A DNA stretch of 64,000 nt, from NCBI RefSeq assembly GCF_009834345.1, contig NZ_CP035042.1, positions 3,968,001 through 4,032,000 of the forward strand, written 5' to 3'. The position numbers and the translations under genes are program-made. Each line of letters begins with the position of its first letter. Position 1 is the stretch's first letter. The notes beneath the pieces are model-generated. The model was not told the DNA's origin. It was given only the letters and a program-made list of their open reading frames with translations, and did no database searches. Shown here one piece after another: positions 1 through 7,643 of the stretch. This stretch comes from Billgrantia tianxiuensis (lineage in GTDB: Bacteria; Pseudomonadota; Gammaproteobacteria; Pseudomonadales; Halomonadaceae).

Positions 1-857
1 GAGCACCTTGTGCGTCGGCAGCGGCGAGAGCCGCAGCTTGATGCGCCGGCTCACTCCCAGGGTACCCTCGGCGCCCACCAGCAGATGGGCCAGGTTGACG
101 CGCCCCTGCGGGTCGTAGGGCTTGGGGTTCTGGCAATCGAAGAGATCCAGGTTGTAGCCCCCGACCCGGCGCAGCACCTTGGGGAAGTGCTCGCGGATCT
201 CGGCGGACACCCCCTCCGCAATCGCCTTGACCCGTTCGGCTAGCTCGCGCTCGCGGCCCTTGAGCGGCAGCTCGTCGAAGAAGCCAAAGTGGCCCTCGCT
301 GCCGTCGGCCAGCCAGGCCTCGATGCCCAGCACGTTGTGCACCATGTTGCCGTAGCGGATCGAGCGCGAGCCGCAGGAGTTGTTGCCGGCCATCCCCCCA
401 GGGTGCACTGGGCACTGGTGGAGACGTCCACCGGATACCAGAGCCCATGGGGCTTGAGCCAGGCATTGAGGTGGTCGAGCACGATGCCCGGTTCGACCAC
501 CACGGTGCCCGCCTCGCGGTCGAACTCGACGATTTCCCTGAGCCAGCGCGTGGTGTCGATCACCAGCGCCTCGCCCACTGTCTGGCCGCACTGGCTGGTA
601 CCGGCGCCCCGCGCCAGGATCGGCACCCGAGCGTCGCGGGCGGCTTCCAGCGCCGTCGTCAGGTCGCGCTGGTGGCGCGGGATCACCACGCCCACCGGCA
701 TCGCCTGGTAGATCGAGGCATCGGTGGAATAGCGACCGCGCGAGGCGAGGTCGAACAGCACCTCGCCCTCCATCTCCCGGGTCAGCCGGGCCGCCAGTTC
801 GGTCACCGGCTTGACCCGCGCATTCGGGGTAGCGGTCTTGTCCGTCAGAGACGTCAT
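1..857 (-). pseudogene. FAD-linked oxidase (D-2-hydroxyacid dehydrogenase type), partial and frameshifted
   Basis: This is the N-terminal part of a large FAD-binding dehydrogenase of the GlcD/YdiJ type, which oxidises a 2-hydroxyacid such as D-lactate or D-2-hydroxyglutarate. The gene starts at 857 and runs off the left edge. Visible features are the segment RGRYSTDASIYQAMPVGVV, the FAD-site loop LARGAGTSQCGQTVG and, after frame correction, a TLGGMAGNNSCGSRS motif. The frame breaks at the C run 394-399: six bases are present, and a seventh would restore a continuous reading frame to base 1 (GNMVHNVLGIEAWLADGSEG and so on). It lies 27 bp downstream of the aminotransferase gene and probably shares its transcript. 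The C-terminal Fe-S part expected in YdiJ-like proteins lies outside the window, so the exact subfamily is unproven. Confidence 0.8.
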
Positions 858-884
858 CGTGCCTTCCTCAGCCGTTGCGGGGAA

Positions 885-2090
885 TCACCTGGCTTCCAGC
901 GGGTGTTGGGCGAAGTACTCCAGCGCCGCCGCCACGCCGCTACCCGCCAGGGGCACGCCGCAGAGCTTCATGCCGGCCTCGCAGCCACCGAGGGTGGCGA
1001 CCAGCGTCAGGTCGTTGCAGTCGCCCAGGTGGCCGATGCGGAACATCTTGCCCTTGGCCTTGCCGAGCCCCATGCCCAGCGACAGGTCGAAGCGCTCGTA
1101 GATGATCTTGCGCACGGCGTCGGCGTCGATTCCATCCGGCATCACCACCCCGGTGAGCACCGGCGAGTAGAGGGCCGGATCCTGGCACTGGATCTCCAGG
1201 CCCCAGGCCTCGACCGCCGTACGCACCCCCGCGGCCCAGCGCTGGTGGCGGGCAAAGACGTGCTCCAGCCCTTCGTCGAGCAGCATGTCCAGCGCCTCGT
1301 TGAGGCCGTAGAGCAGGTTGGTGCTGGGGGTATAGGGCCAGTAGCCGTTGCGGTTGGCCTCGAGGATCTCGTCCCATGCCCAGAAGCTCCTGGGCATGGT
1401 CGATTCGCGACTGGCCGAGATGGCCTTGTCGGAAAGGGCGTTGAAGCTGATGCCCGGCGGCAGCATCAGCCCCTTCTGGGAGCCGGAGATGGTGACGTCG
1501 ACGCCCCACTCGTCATGGCGGTAGTCGGCACTGGCGAGTCCCGAGATGGTATCGACCAGCAGCAGCGCCGGGTGGCCGGCGGCATCGATGGCGCGGCGTA
1601 CCGCGGCGATGTCGCTGGTCACGCCGGTGGAGGTCTCGTTGTGCACCACGCAGACCGCCTTGATTCGGTGGCCGGCATCCTCCCGCAGCCGCGCCTCGAT
1701 CATGTCGGCCCGAACGCCCTGGCGCCAGCCTTCATAACCCGGCAGCCCGATGAACTCAGGCTCGAGCTGCAGGCGGAGCGCCATCTTGTGCCACAGGGTG
1801 GCAAAGTGGCCGGTCTCGAACATCAGCACCCGGTCGCCGGGAGAGAGCGCGTTGGCGAATGCCGCCTCCCAGGCGCCCGTGCCCGAGGCCGGGTAGACCA
1901 TGACCGGCCCTTCGGTCTTGAAGACCTGCTTGAGCTTGGCCAGCAGCTCCAGGCCCAAGACACCGAACTCCGGGCCGCGATGGTCGATGGTGGGCAGGCT
2001 GATGGCCCGCAGTATGCGATCCGGCACCGGCGACGGCCCGGGGATCTGCAGAAAATGCCGGCCGGAAGGATGGAAGTCGAGATTCAGCAT
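885..2090 (-). CDS. Class V aminotransferase, serine-glyoxylate / alanine-glyoxylate type
   Basis: This 401-residue PLP enzyme of fold type I, class V, transfers an amino group between serine or alanine and glyoxylate (hydroxypyruvate) or a related keto acid in the cytoplasm. Motifs include QIPGPSPVPDRIL near residue 15, the PLP phosphate region PASGTGAWEAA (68-78), Asp180 in LLVDTISGLAS, and the Schiff-base lysine at about residue 206 in SGSQKGLMLPPG. The start at 2090 is chosen because GGAG sits 8 nt upstream and the protein then begins as family members do (LDFHPSGRHFLQIPGPS). A longer in-frame extension lacks support. It is encoded 53 bp after dctM in the same direction, so its substrate may be linked to what the TRAP carrier imports. 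The precise donor and acceptor cannot be read from sequence. Confidence 0.88.
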   Translation of the reverse strand: MLNLDFHPSGRHFLQIPGPSPVPDRILRAISLPTIDHRGPEFGVLGLELLAKLKQVFKTEGPVMVYPASGTGAWEAAFANALSPGDRVLMFETGHFATLWHKMALRLQLEPEFIGLPGYEGWRQGVRADMIEARLREDAGHRIKAVCVVHNETSTGVTSDIAAVRRAIDAAGHPALLLVDTISGLASADYRHDEWGVDVTISGSQKGLMLPPGISFNALSDKAISASRESTMPRSFWAWDEILEANRNGYWPYTPSTNLLYGLNEALDMLLDEGLEHVFARHQRWAAGVRTAVEAWGLEIQCQDPALYSPVLTGVVMPDGIDADAVRKIIYERFDLSLGMGLGKAKGKMFRIGHLGDCNDLTLVATLGGCEAGMKLCGVPLAGSGVAAALEYFAQHPLEAR

Positions 2091-2143
2091 CAGAGTCACT
2101 CCGTCGTTATACCACTCAAGCTCCACATCGCCGGGCCTCTCGG

Positions 2144-3427
2144 CTAGCGGTAGAAGAACTCCACCAGGCCCATTGGAATGGCGGGGATATAGGTCACCAG
2201 CAGCAGGATGAAGAGCAGCACGGCGATGAAGCCGAGGTTCGAGCGGGTCACCGACCACACGTCCGATTTGGCGATGGAACAGGCCGTGATCAGCACACTC
2301 GCCACCGGCGGGGTTTGCTGACCGATGGCCAGGTTGAGGCATACCACCAGGCCGAAGTGGACCGGGTCGATCCCGGCCGCACCGACCAGCGGCATGACGA
2401 TGGGCACTACCAGGATGATCGCCGCCGCCGAGTGCAGAAAGAGCCCGATCAGCAGGAAGAAGACGTTCAGCATCATCAGGATGGCATACTTGTTATCGGT
2501 CAGGCTGAGCACCGCCTGGGCCAACTGTTGAGGCATCCGCATCTCGGTCAGGAACACCCCGATCAGCGCCGAGGCCGCCACCAGCAGCATCACTACGGCG
2601 GTCTGCTGGCCGCCATCGACGATGGCCTTGTACAGGGTGCGCAGGTCCAGCTCGCGGTAGATCACGGCGCTGATGAAGATCGCTGCGGCCACCGCCAGGC
2701 CGGCCCCTTCGGTGGCGGTCACAAAGCCGCCGAAAATGGAACCGAGGATGATGATCGGCAGGGTCAGCGCCCAGGCCGCCTCCTTGGCGGTCTGCCTGAC
2801 GCGCTTGAACTGGAAGACCTCTTCCACCGGCCAGTGATGCTTGCGCGCGTAGTAGTAGCTCAGCGCCATAAGCCCCACGGCCCCCAGCAGCCCTGGCACA
2901 ATACCGGCCACGAACAGCTGGACGATGGAAGCGCCCGACATGACCCCGTAGAGGATCATCGGAATGGAGGGGGGAATGATGATCGCCAGTGATGCCGAGG
3001 AAGAGGTGACGGCCGCAGCGAAGGGACTGGGATAGCCGCGCTTCTTCATGGCCGGGATCAGTACCGAGCCGGTGGCAGCCACATCGGCTACCGCCGAACC
3101 GGATATCTCGGCGAAGAACAGCGAGACACCGATGTTGATCATCGCCAGCCCGCCGCGGATAAAGCCGAACAGCGCCGAGGCAAAGGCGATCAGGCGCTTG
3201 GAGATGCCGCCAGTGTTCATGATGGCACCGGCCAGCACGAACATGGGGATGGCCAGCAGCGGGAAGCTGCTGGCTCCCTCGAACATCGTGAGACCGATGT
3301 TGGGCAGCATCTCCAGCCCCTGGTAGACCACGATGGCCACCGTGGCCACGATTGCCAGCGCCACCGCGATGGGCAGCCCCATCAGGATCAGCCCCAGCAA
3401 GCCCACTATCATGAAAGGGAGCGTCAT
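2144..3427 (-). CDS. dctM: TRAP transporter large permease DctM (carrier 1)
   Basis: This is the large membrane subunit (427 residues, about 12 membrane segments) of a tripartite ATP-independent periplasmic carrier, which moves a carboxylate with sodium across the inner membrane. Family features include the N-terminal GLPIAVALAI segment, FPLLAIPMFVLAGAIMNTGG, SGSAVADVAATGSVLIPAM, the IIIPPSIPMILYGV helix hairpin and LNLAIGQQTPPVASVL near the C-terminus. Its start overlaps the end of dctQ by 4 bp, indicating translational coupling. The substrate is set by the binding protein and is not predictable from this subunit. Confidence 0.95.
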   Translation of the reverse strand: MTLPFMIVGLLGLILMGLPIAVALAIVATVAIVVYQGLEMLPNIGLTMFEGASSFPLLAIPMFVLAGAIMNTGGISKRLIAFASALFGFIRGGLAMINIGVSLFFAEISGSAVADVAATGSVLIPAMKKRGYPSPFAAAVTSSSASLAIIIPPSIPMILYGVMSGASIVQLFVAGIVPGLLGAVGLMALSYYYARKHHWPVEEVFQFKRVRQTAKEAAWALTLPIIILGSIFGGFVTATEGAGLAVAAAIFISAVIYRELDLRTLYKAIVDGGQQTAVVMLLVAASALIGVFLTEMRMPQQLAQAVLSLTDNKYAILMMLNVFFLLIGLFLHSAAAIILVVPIVMPLVGAAGIDPVHFGLVVCLNLAIGQQTPPVASVLITACSIAKSDVWSVTRSNLGFIAVLLFILLLVTYIPAIPMGLVEFFYR

Positions 3428-4017
3428 GGCTGCGCCCTCTTGGTCAGCTCATCCGCAGTGAAGCCGGCCTTGGTATTGTCGCGCTCAGCCTCGGCAATGG
3501 CGTGGCGGATCTCCTCTTCCTCCTGGGTCACCCCCGAGCGCACCTTGGCCAGGTGAGCCGGCATACTGAGCAGTTGGGCGATGATGAACAGCGCCGCTCC
3601 GATGGGAATCACCGACTGGGTGAAGGTAAGCGGCACCCAACGCAGGGTAATCAGCGACATGCCCTGCATCACCTCGATCACCGTCAGCCCAGCCCAGCAC
3701 AGTACGGCAAAGAAGCCGATGAATAGCGCCTCGGAGAGATAGGCGATCGGCATGCGGATATGCACCGGCATGGCGGCCAGGACTCCGTCGACCCCGATAT
3801 GACCGCGCTTGAGCGCTGCCAGAGCCCCGGCATAGTAGGTCAGCCAGACCAACATGATGGCGGCCACTTCGTCATACCAGGAGGGCGTTCGCCAAGCGTA
3901 ACGGGTCACCACCGCATAGAGCACCACCAACGTCAGCGAAACCATCAATACCACCGTGATGATCTCGAGCAGCCGCTCCATGATGCGGGAAAGCTGATTC
4001 ACGATACCCATGGCCAT
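3424..4017 (-). CDS. dctQ: TRAP transporter small permease DctQ (carrier 1)
   Basis: This is the small four-helix membrane subunit (197 residues) of the TRAP carrier. It shows the typical TRYAWRTPSWYDEVAAIMLVW segment, the GALAALKRGHIGVDGV motif that is conserved in DctQ proteins, and a polar C-terminal tail after about residue 155. It overlaps dctM by 4 bp and follows dctP after an 81 bp gap holding a GC hairpin. The tail (EEEEIRHAIAEAERDN) is somewhat longer than in many DctQ proteins. Confidence 0.93.
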   Translation of the reverse strand: MAMGIVNQLSRIMERLLEIITVVLMVSLTLVVLYAVVTRYAWRTPSWYDEVAAIMLVWLTYYAGALAALKRGHIGVDGVLAAMPVHIRMPIAYLSEALFIGFFAVLCWAGLTVIEVMQGMSLITLRWVPLTFTQSVIPIGAALFIIAQLLSMPAHLAKVRSGVTQEEEEIRHAIAEAERDNTKAGFTADELTKRAQP

Positions 4018-4030
4018 CGACTCGTTCAGG

Positions 4031-4046
4031 GGGGGACAGGTCCCCC
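4031..4046 (-). terminator. GC hairpin between dctP and dctQ (carrier 1)
   Basis: GGGGGA-CAGG-TCCCCC forms a compact 6-bp stem without a strong U tract, in the dctP-dctQ gap. It may act as an attenuating or 3'-stabilising hairpin that keeps dctP mRNA more abundant than the permease message. The same layout occurs in the other two TRAP operons here. Confidence 0.5.
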
Positions 4047-4098
4047 GCGCCAGCGCGCGACGCGGGGAGGTGGAAGCCTCACGGCTGCGCGGGCCGAA

Positions 4099-5073
4099 TC
4101 AAGCGTCGTTACCGAGCTCCAGCACCCTGTCGATCAACTCCTGGGAGCCGGGTACCTCGCTGGCAAAGGCTTCGTAGATCGCATCGGAAGCCTCGATGAA
4201 GGCTGAGGTATCGACTTCGTTCACCTCGGTGTTGGCCTGGCGAATCACGTCGATGAGATCCTCATCGAGCTGGGCGGCATGTTCGTAGACGAACGCCTGG
4301 GTCTCCTTGGCCGCCTCTATGATGATCTCCTGGATCTCGTCGGGGAGGTTGTCGAAGCGACGCCCGGCGGTGAGGTAGGCCGGGGTGTAGACGTGTCCGG
4401 TCAGGGAGAGGTAGTCCTGGACTTCCTGGAAGCGCTGCCCGGCGATCTGGGCCAGCGGATTTTCCTGGCCATCCATGACGCCGGTCTGCAGCGCCATGAA
4501 AACCTCCGAGAGCGACATCGGCGAGGGCTCGGCACCGTACTCCTCGAACATGCGCACGCGCCACACCCCCTGGGGCACCCGCAGCTTGATGCCACGCAGA
4601 TCCTCCGGGGTGTTGATCGGGCGCCGGTTGTTGGTGATGTGGCGAAAGCCGTTCTCCCACACCGCCAGGATCCGATAGCCGTTCTGCTCGGCCAACGGCG
4701 CCAGATGCGGCCAGAAGATCTCCTCCTCTACCCGCTTCATGTGCTCACGGTCCTGAATCAGATAGGGCAGCTCGAAGAGGCCGAACTCGTCCGCGACCGA
4801 GGACATGATGGTAGAAGGCAGCGCCAAGTCGACGGTGCCCAGTCGCATGCGCTGGAGCAGTTCCGAATCGGTGCCCAACTGGCTGGAACCAAAGACCACC
4901 ACCTCGTAGGGCTCGGGCAGACGCTCGTTGACCAACTCGGCGAAATAGTCAGCGGAATCACTAAACAGGGAGTCAGGACCTCCGACATGGCCAAAAGTGA
5001 TTTCACGGGCCTGGAGGGGAGCCGAGACAAAGGCAACAACGGCGGCGACCGCCGTGAGACGTAGCAGGTGCAT
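4099..5073 (-). CDS. dctP: TRAP transporter periplasmic binding protein DctP (carrier 1)
   Basis: This 324-residue extracytoplasmic solute receptor captures a carboxylate and delivers it to DctQM. Residues 1-22 (MHLLRLTAVAAVVAFVSAPL) form a signal peptide ending in LQA-REI. The family core includes ELVNERLPEPYEVVVFGSSQ, ENGFRHITNNRRPINTPEDL, GIKLRVPQ with the substrate-binding arginine, and MDGQENPLAQI. The start at 5073 is supported by AGAGGAAA 7 nt upstream; an earlier in-frame start adds an implausible basic leader. It heads the order dctP-dctQ-dctM-aminotransferase-FAD oxidase. The ligand is unknown. Confidence 0.93.
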   Translation of the reverse strand: MHLLRLTAVAAVVAFVSAPLQAREITFGHVGGPDSLFSDSADYFAELVNERLPEPYEVVVFGSSQLGTDSELLQRMRLGTVDLALPSTIMSSVADEFGLFELPYLIQDREHMKRVEEEIFWPHLAPLAEQNGYRILAVWENGFRHITNNRRPINTPEDLRGIKLRVPQGVWRVRMFEEYGAEPSPMSLSEVFMALQTGVMDGQENPLAQIAGQRFQEVQDYLSLTGHVYTPAYLTAGRRFDNLPDEIQEIIIEAAKETQAFVYEHAAQLDEDLIDVIRQANTEVNEVDTSAFIEASDAIYEAFASEVPGSQELIDRVLELGNDA

Positions 5074-5155
5074 GGCGCGTTTCCTCTTGTTGTAGTGTTG
5101 ACGCTGAAGCATGGCCGTCCGGCACGCCGAATCGCCCGATAGAGCGTCGGCGAAC

Positions 5156-5189
5156 GACGCAAAATTGAATTCTTTATTCGTAATGCGTC
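5156..5189. promoter_or_regulatory. AT-rich imperfect palindrome upstream of dctP (carrier 1)
   Basis: GACGCA and TGCGTC flank an AT-rich core with ATTGAAT and ATTCGTAAT half sites. It lies about 85 bp upstream of dctP in the gap after the CoA-transferase gene. The half site ATTACGAAT (reverse strand) resembles the ATTATGAAC half of the shared palindrome seen at 7381, 10836 and 14526, so it could be a diverged copy of that operator. This is a pattern match only. Confidence 0.35.
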
Positions 5190-5240
5190 TTTGATGAAGC
5201 TAGTTCGCCCCTCAGAGAAGTCAAGGAACCTTGCCTTGCT

Positions 5241-6425
5241 TCACTTGATCACCCCCTTGCGACGCAGCACCTCGCAGTGCGCCTGCTCGAAGCCCAGCTC
5301 GGTCATGATCTCATCGGTGTGCTGGGCGTAGAGCGGTGCCGGACGGCGGATCTGCGGCGGCGTGCCAGAGAGCTTGCTGGCAAAACCGATGGTCTTCATC
5401 CTGCCGATGACCGGATGATCCATCTCCTGCACCATGCCGCGCGCCTGATAATGAGGGTCGTCCAGCGCCTGGGCGAAATCGTTGATGGGGCCGGCGGGCA
5501 CGCCCGCCTGGTCGCACTTTGCCAGCCAGGCTTCACGCGTGTCGTGGATGAAAATCTCCTCCAGCAGCGCCTCGAGCGCTTCCACGTTCTGCCCCCGCTG
5601 GTAATTGCTGATGAAGCGCGGATCCTCCAGCAGGTCGGGGCGACCGATCACCTCGTGGCAGAGCCGCTCCCAGTTACGCTGATTGGCGCAGCCCAGCATG
5701 ATGTAACCGTCGCGGACCTTGATCGCCTGGTAGGGCGCCGATACGCGGTGACGCCAGCCGGTGGGCTCGGGCACGGTGCCTTCGGCGAAGAACGCCGCCG
5801 CCTCCCAGGTGAACCAGGGCAGGCCGCACTCTGCAATGGCCACGTCGACGTGCTGCCCCTCGCCGGTGCTCAGCTTGTGGATGTAGGCGGCCAGGATCGA
5901 ATAGACGGCGGTGATGCCCGCCCCGATGTCATAGACGGCGATGCCGGTCTTCAGCGGGCGCCGCCCCGGCTCCCCGGTCATCGACATCAGCCCCGTCATG
6001 CCCTGGGCCACCAGGTCGAAGCCCCCCTTGTGGCTGTAAGGGCCGGTCTGTCCATAGCCGGAGATGGAGCAGTAGATGATGCCGGGGTTGATGGTCTTGA
6101 TGGTCTCGTAATCCACCTTCAGCTTCTTGGCCACGCCGGTGCGATAGTTCTCGACGATGACGTCGGCTTCCTTGGCCAGGCGATAGAAGATCTCGCGCCC
6201 CTCCTCCTCCTTGAGGTTCAGCGAAATGCTCTTCTTGTTGCGGTTGATCTGGGCGAAGCAGGTCGACTCGTCGTTGACGTAAGGTCCCATCTGGCGACTG
6301 TCGTCGCCGCCGTTCTTCTCCACCTTGATGACGTCCGCCCCCAGGTCACCGAGCACCATGGTGCAGTATGGGCCGGCCATGATCTGGGAAATGTCGAGAA
6401 CCTTCATTTTCATTAAGGGGAGCAT
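5241..6425 (-). CDS. CaiB/BaiF family (class III) CoA-transferase
   Basis: This 394-residue class III CoA-transferase moves CoA between carboxylic acids through an aspartyl-CoA intermediate. The N-terminal KVLDISQIMAGPYCTMVLGD, the GADVIKVEKNGGDDSRQMGPY segment, and the catalytic aspartate at about residue 166 in AVYDIGAGITAVY are all present. The start at 6425 has GAGG 8 nt upstream; a GTG three codons earlier and internal ATGs at codons 5 and 7 are alternatives. It follows the crotonase-family gene by 55 bp, so the pair probably activates and then converts one acyl-CoA. Which acid is activated cannot be told from sequence. Confidence 0.92.
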   Translation of the reverse strand: MLPLMKMKVLDISQIMAGPYCTMVLGDLGADVIKVEKNGGDDSRQMGPYVNDESTCFAQINRNKKSISLNLKEEEGREIFYRLAKEADVIVENYRTGVAKKLKVDYETIKTINPGIIYCSISGYGQTGPYSHKGGFDLVAQGMTGLMSMTGEPGRRPLKTGIAVYDIGAGITAVYSILAAYIHKLSTGEGQHVDVAIAECGLPWFTWEAAAFFAEGTVPEPTGWRHRVSAPYQAIKVRDGYIMLGCANQRNWERLCHEVIGRPDLLEDPRFISNYQRGQNVEALEALLEEIFIHDTREAWLAKCDQAGVPAGPINDFAQALDDPHYQARGMVQEMDHPVIGRMKTIGFASKLSGTPPQIRRPAPLYAQHTDEIMTELGFEQAHCEVLRRKGVIK

Positions 6426-6480
6426 GCTTGCCACCTCGTGTCATTGGAGGGAGTGCTGAGGAAAACTCACGGCGCCGGCG

Positions 6481-7275
6481 CTACTCGCCGCGCCAGGCAT
6501 GGGGGGTCTTGTCGACGAAGGCCTTGACGGCGCTCTTGAAGTCGCGGCTGGTATAGCAGAGCGCGATCAGGTCCTCCTCGCTGCCTGCCGGAGGCCGCCG
6601 TGCCGCCAGCACACGGCTGATCTCCTCCTTGGAGGCGCGCAGCGTCAAGGGCGCAAAGCCACCCAGCCTCTCCGCCACTTTCCTGACCTCCGCCTCGATC
6701 TCCTCGGCGGCGACGACCTCGGTGACCAGGCCCGCTTGCTTTGCCTCATCGGCACCGAACAGCTTGGCCAGCATCAACACCTCCTTGGCCCTGGCGGCCC
6801 CGACCAGATCGACCAGGCGCGACACATTGGCAATGGAGACGCAGTTGCCGAGGGTCTTGGCGATAGGCACGCCGAAGCGCAGATCGGGCGTGCAGTAGCG
6901 AAAATCGCAGGCCATGGCGATGGCCGCGCCGCCGCCGACGCAAAACCCTTCAAGCAGAGCGATGGTGGGCTTGCCGAGCGACTCCAGGGCGCCGACGACC
7001 GCGTCGATGCGGTGCTCGTAGTCCAGCGCGTGCTGTGCCGTTTCGAAGCCGGTGAACTGCTTGATGTCGGTACCGGCAACAAAGGCTTCGCCGCCGCTGC
7101 CGCGCAGCACCACTACATCCACTTCCGGGTCCTCGCTCAGAGCATGGCAATGCCGCTCGAGCGTGTCGTACATACCCCAGGTCATGGCATTGCGCACCTG
7201 AGGGCGATTGAAGATCAGCCACGCGATGCGCCCATCCTTGATGAGTTCCAGCTCGGCCGTCGATTTCGGCTCCAT
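6481..7275 (-). CDS. Enoyl-CoA hydratase/isomerase (crotonase) family protein with non-canonical active site
   Basis: This 264-residue crotonase-fold protein has the oxyanion-hole segments AFVAGTDIKQF (about 65-75) and GFCVGGGAAIAMACDFR (110-126). Aligned by eye with classical enoyl-CoA hydratase, both acid/base glutamates are absent. GGGCELAM is GGGAAIAM here, and the FGQPEILLG glutamate falls at FGVPIAKTLG. The reaction is therefore unlikely to be ordinary water addition by the two-glutamate mechanism. An isomerase, hydrolase or decarboxylase role is possible. A strong ribosome site (AGGAGG, 4 nt from ATG) fixes the start. It is first in its operon, about 105 bp downstream of a palindromic promoter-operator at 7378-7409, and is followed by the CoA-transferase. 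Confidence 0.88.
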   Translation of the reverse strand: MEPKSTAELELIKDGRIAWLIFNRPQVRNAMTWGMYDTLERHCHALSEDPEVDVVVLRGSGGEAFVAGTDIKQFTGFETAQHALDYEHRIDAVVGALESLGKPTIALLEGFCVGGGAAIAMACDFRYCTPDLRFGVPIAKTLGNCVSIANVSRLVDLVGAARAKEVLMLAKLFGADEAKQAGLVTEVVAAEEIEAEVRKVAERLGGFAPLTLRASKEEISRVLAARRPPAGSEEDLIALCYTSRDFKSAVKAFVDKTPHAWRGE

Positions 7276-7377
7276 TTGACCTCCTGCTTCATCAGCGGCT
7301 GGCAGGAGCCCGTTACGGCCTCATCTGCCTTCTCTGCCTTCTCTGCCGGCGCCAGGGTCGACGCTGACGTCTCTTTT

Positions 7378-7409
7378 TGTAATTATGAACTCATAATTCA
7401 TTTCATCAA
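7378..7409 (-). promoter_or_regulatory. Shared palindromic promoter-operator, copy 1 (crotonase/CoA-transferase operon)
   Basis: AATTATGAACTCATAATT (7381-7398) is a perfect inverted repeat of two 8-bp arms around AC. A 32-bp block around it is identical to 10833-10864. Read on the minus strand, TTGATG and CATAAT lie 16 bp apart and resemble -35 and -10 boxes, so the palindrome covers the spacer and -10 as a repressor site would. The rest of the gap 7276-7643 contains only this site and the hairpin at 7571. Confidence 0.75.
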
Positions 7410-7570
7410 GTTAGACCTTTGGCTAGCGCCCCTAGGGAAGACGGAGACAAACCAATAAGAAACAGCCTGATAGCGGCAAACAGACGGAACGCTGTAACGT
7501 TGTTATGAATTCTGAATTATCATTACCCTGGGATTTGGCTTCCTACGCTGGACGCCCCCACGCGGAGCCC

Positions 7571-7596
7571 CCGGCGGTCCAGCCAGCGACCGCCGG
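7571..7596 (-). terminator. Hairpin downstream of tctA
   Basis: CCGGCGGTC and GACCGCCGG form a perfect 9-bp stem with an 8-nt loop, 48 bp past the tctA stop. There is no clear U tract on the minus-strand transcript, so it may be a weak terminator or an mRNA-stabilising structure. Confidence 0.5.
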
Positions 7597-7643
7597 AAGG
7601 TTCCTACTCAGAATTCACGAAGATAGGTGCGAGTGGACCGGCC

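Noticed and set aside
447..2147. Long open frame on the plus strand opposite the aminotransferase gene
   Set aside because: Low-complexity, Arg/His/Gln-rich product typical of the antisense frame of a high-GC gene; no domain, no ribosome site.
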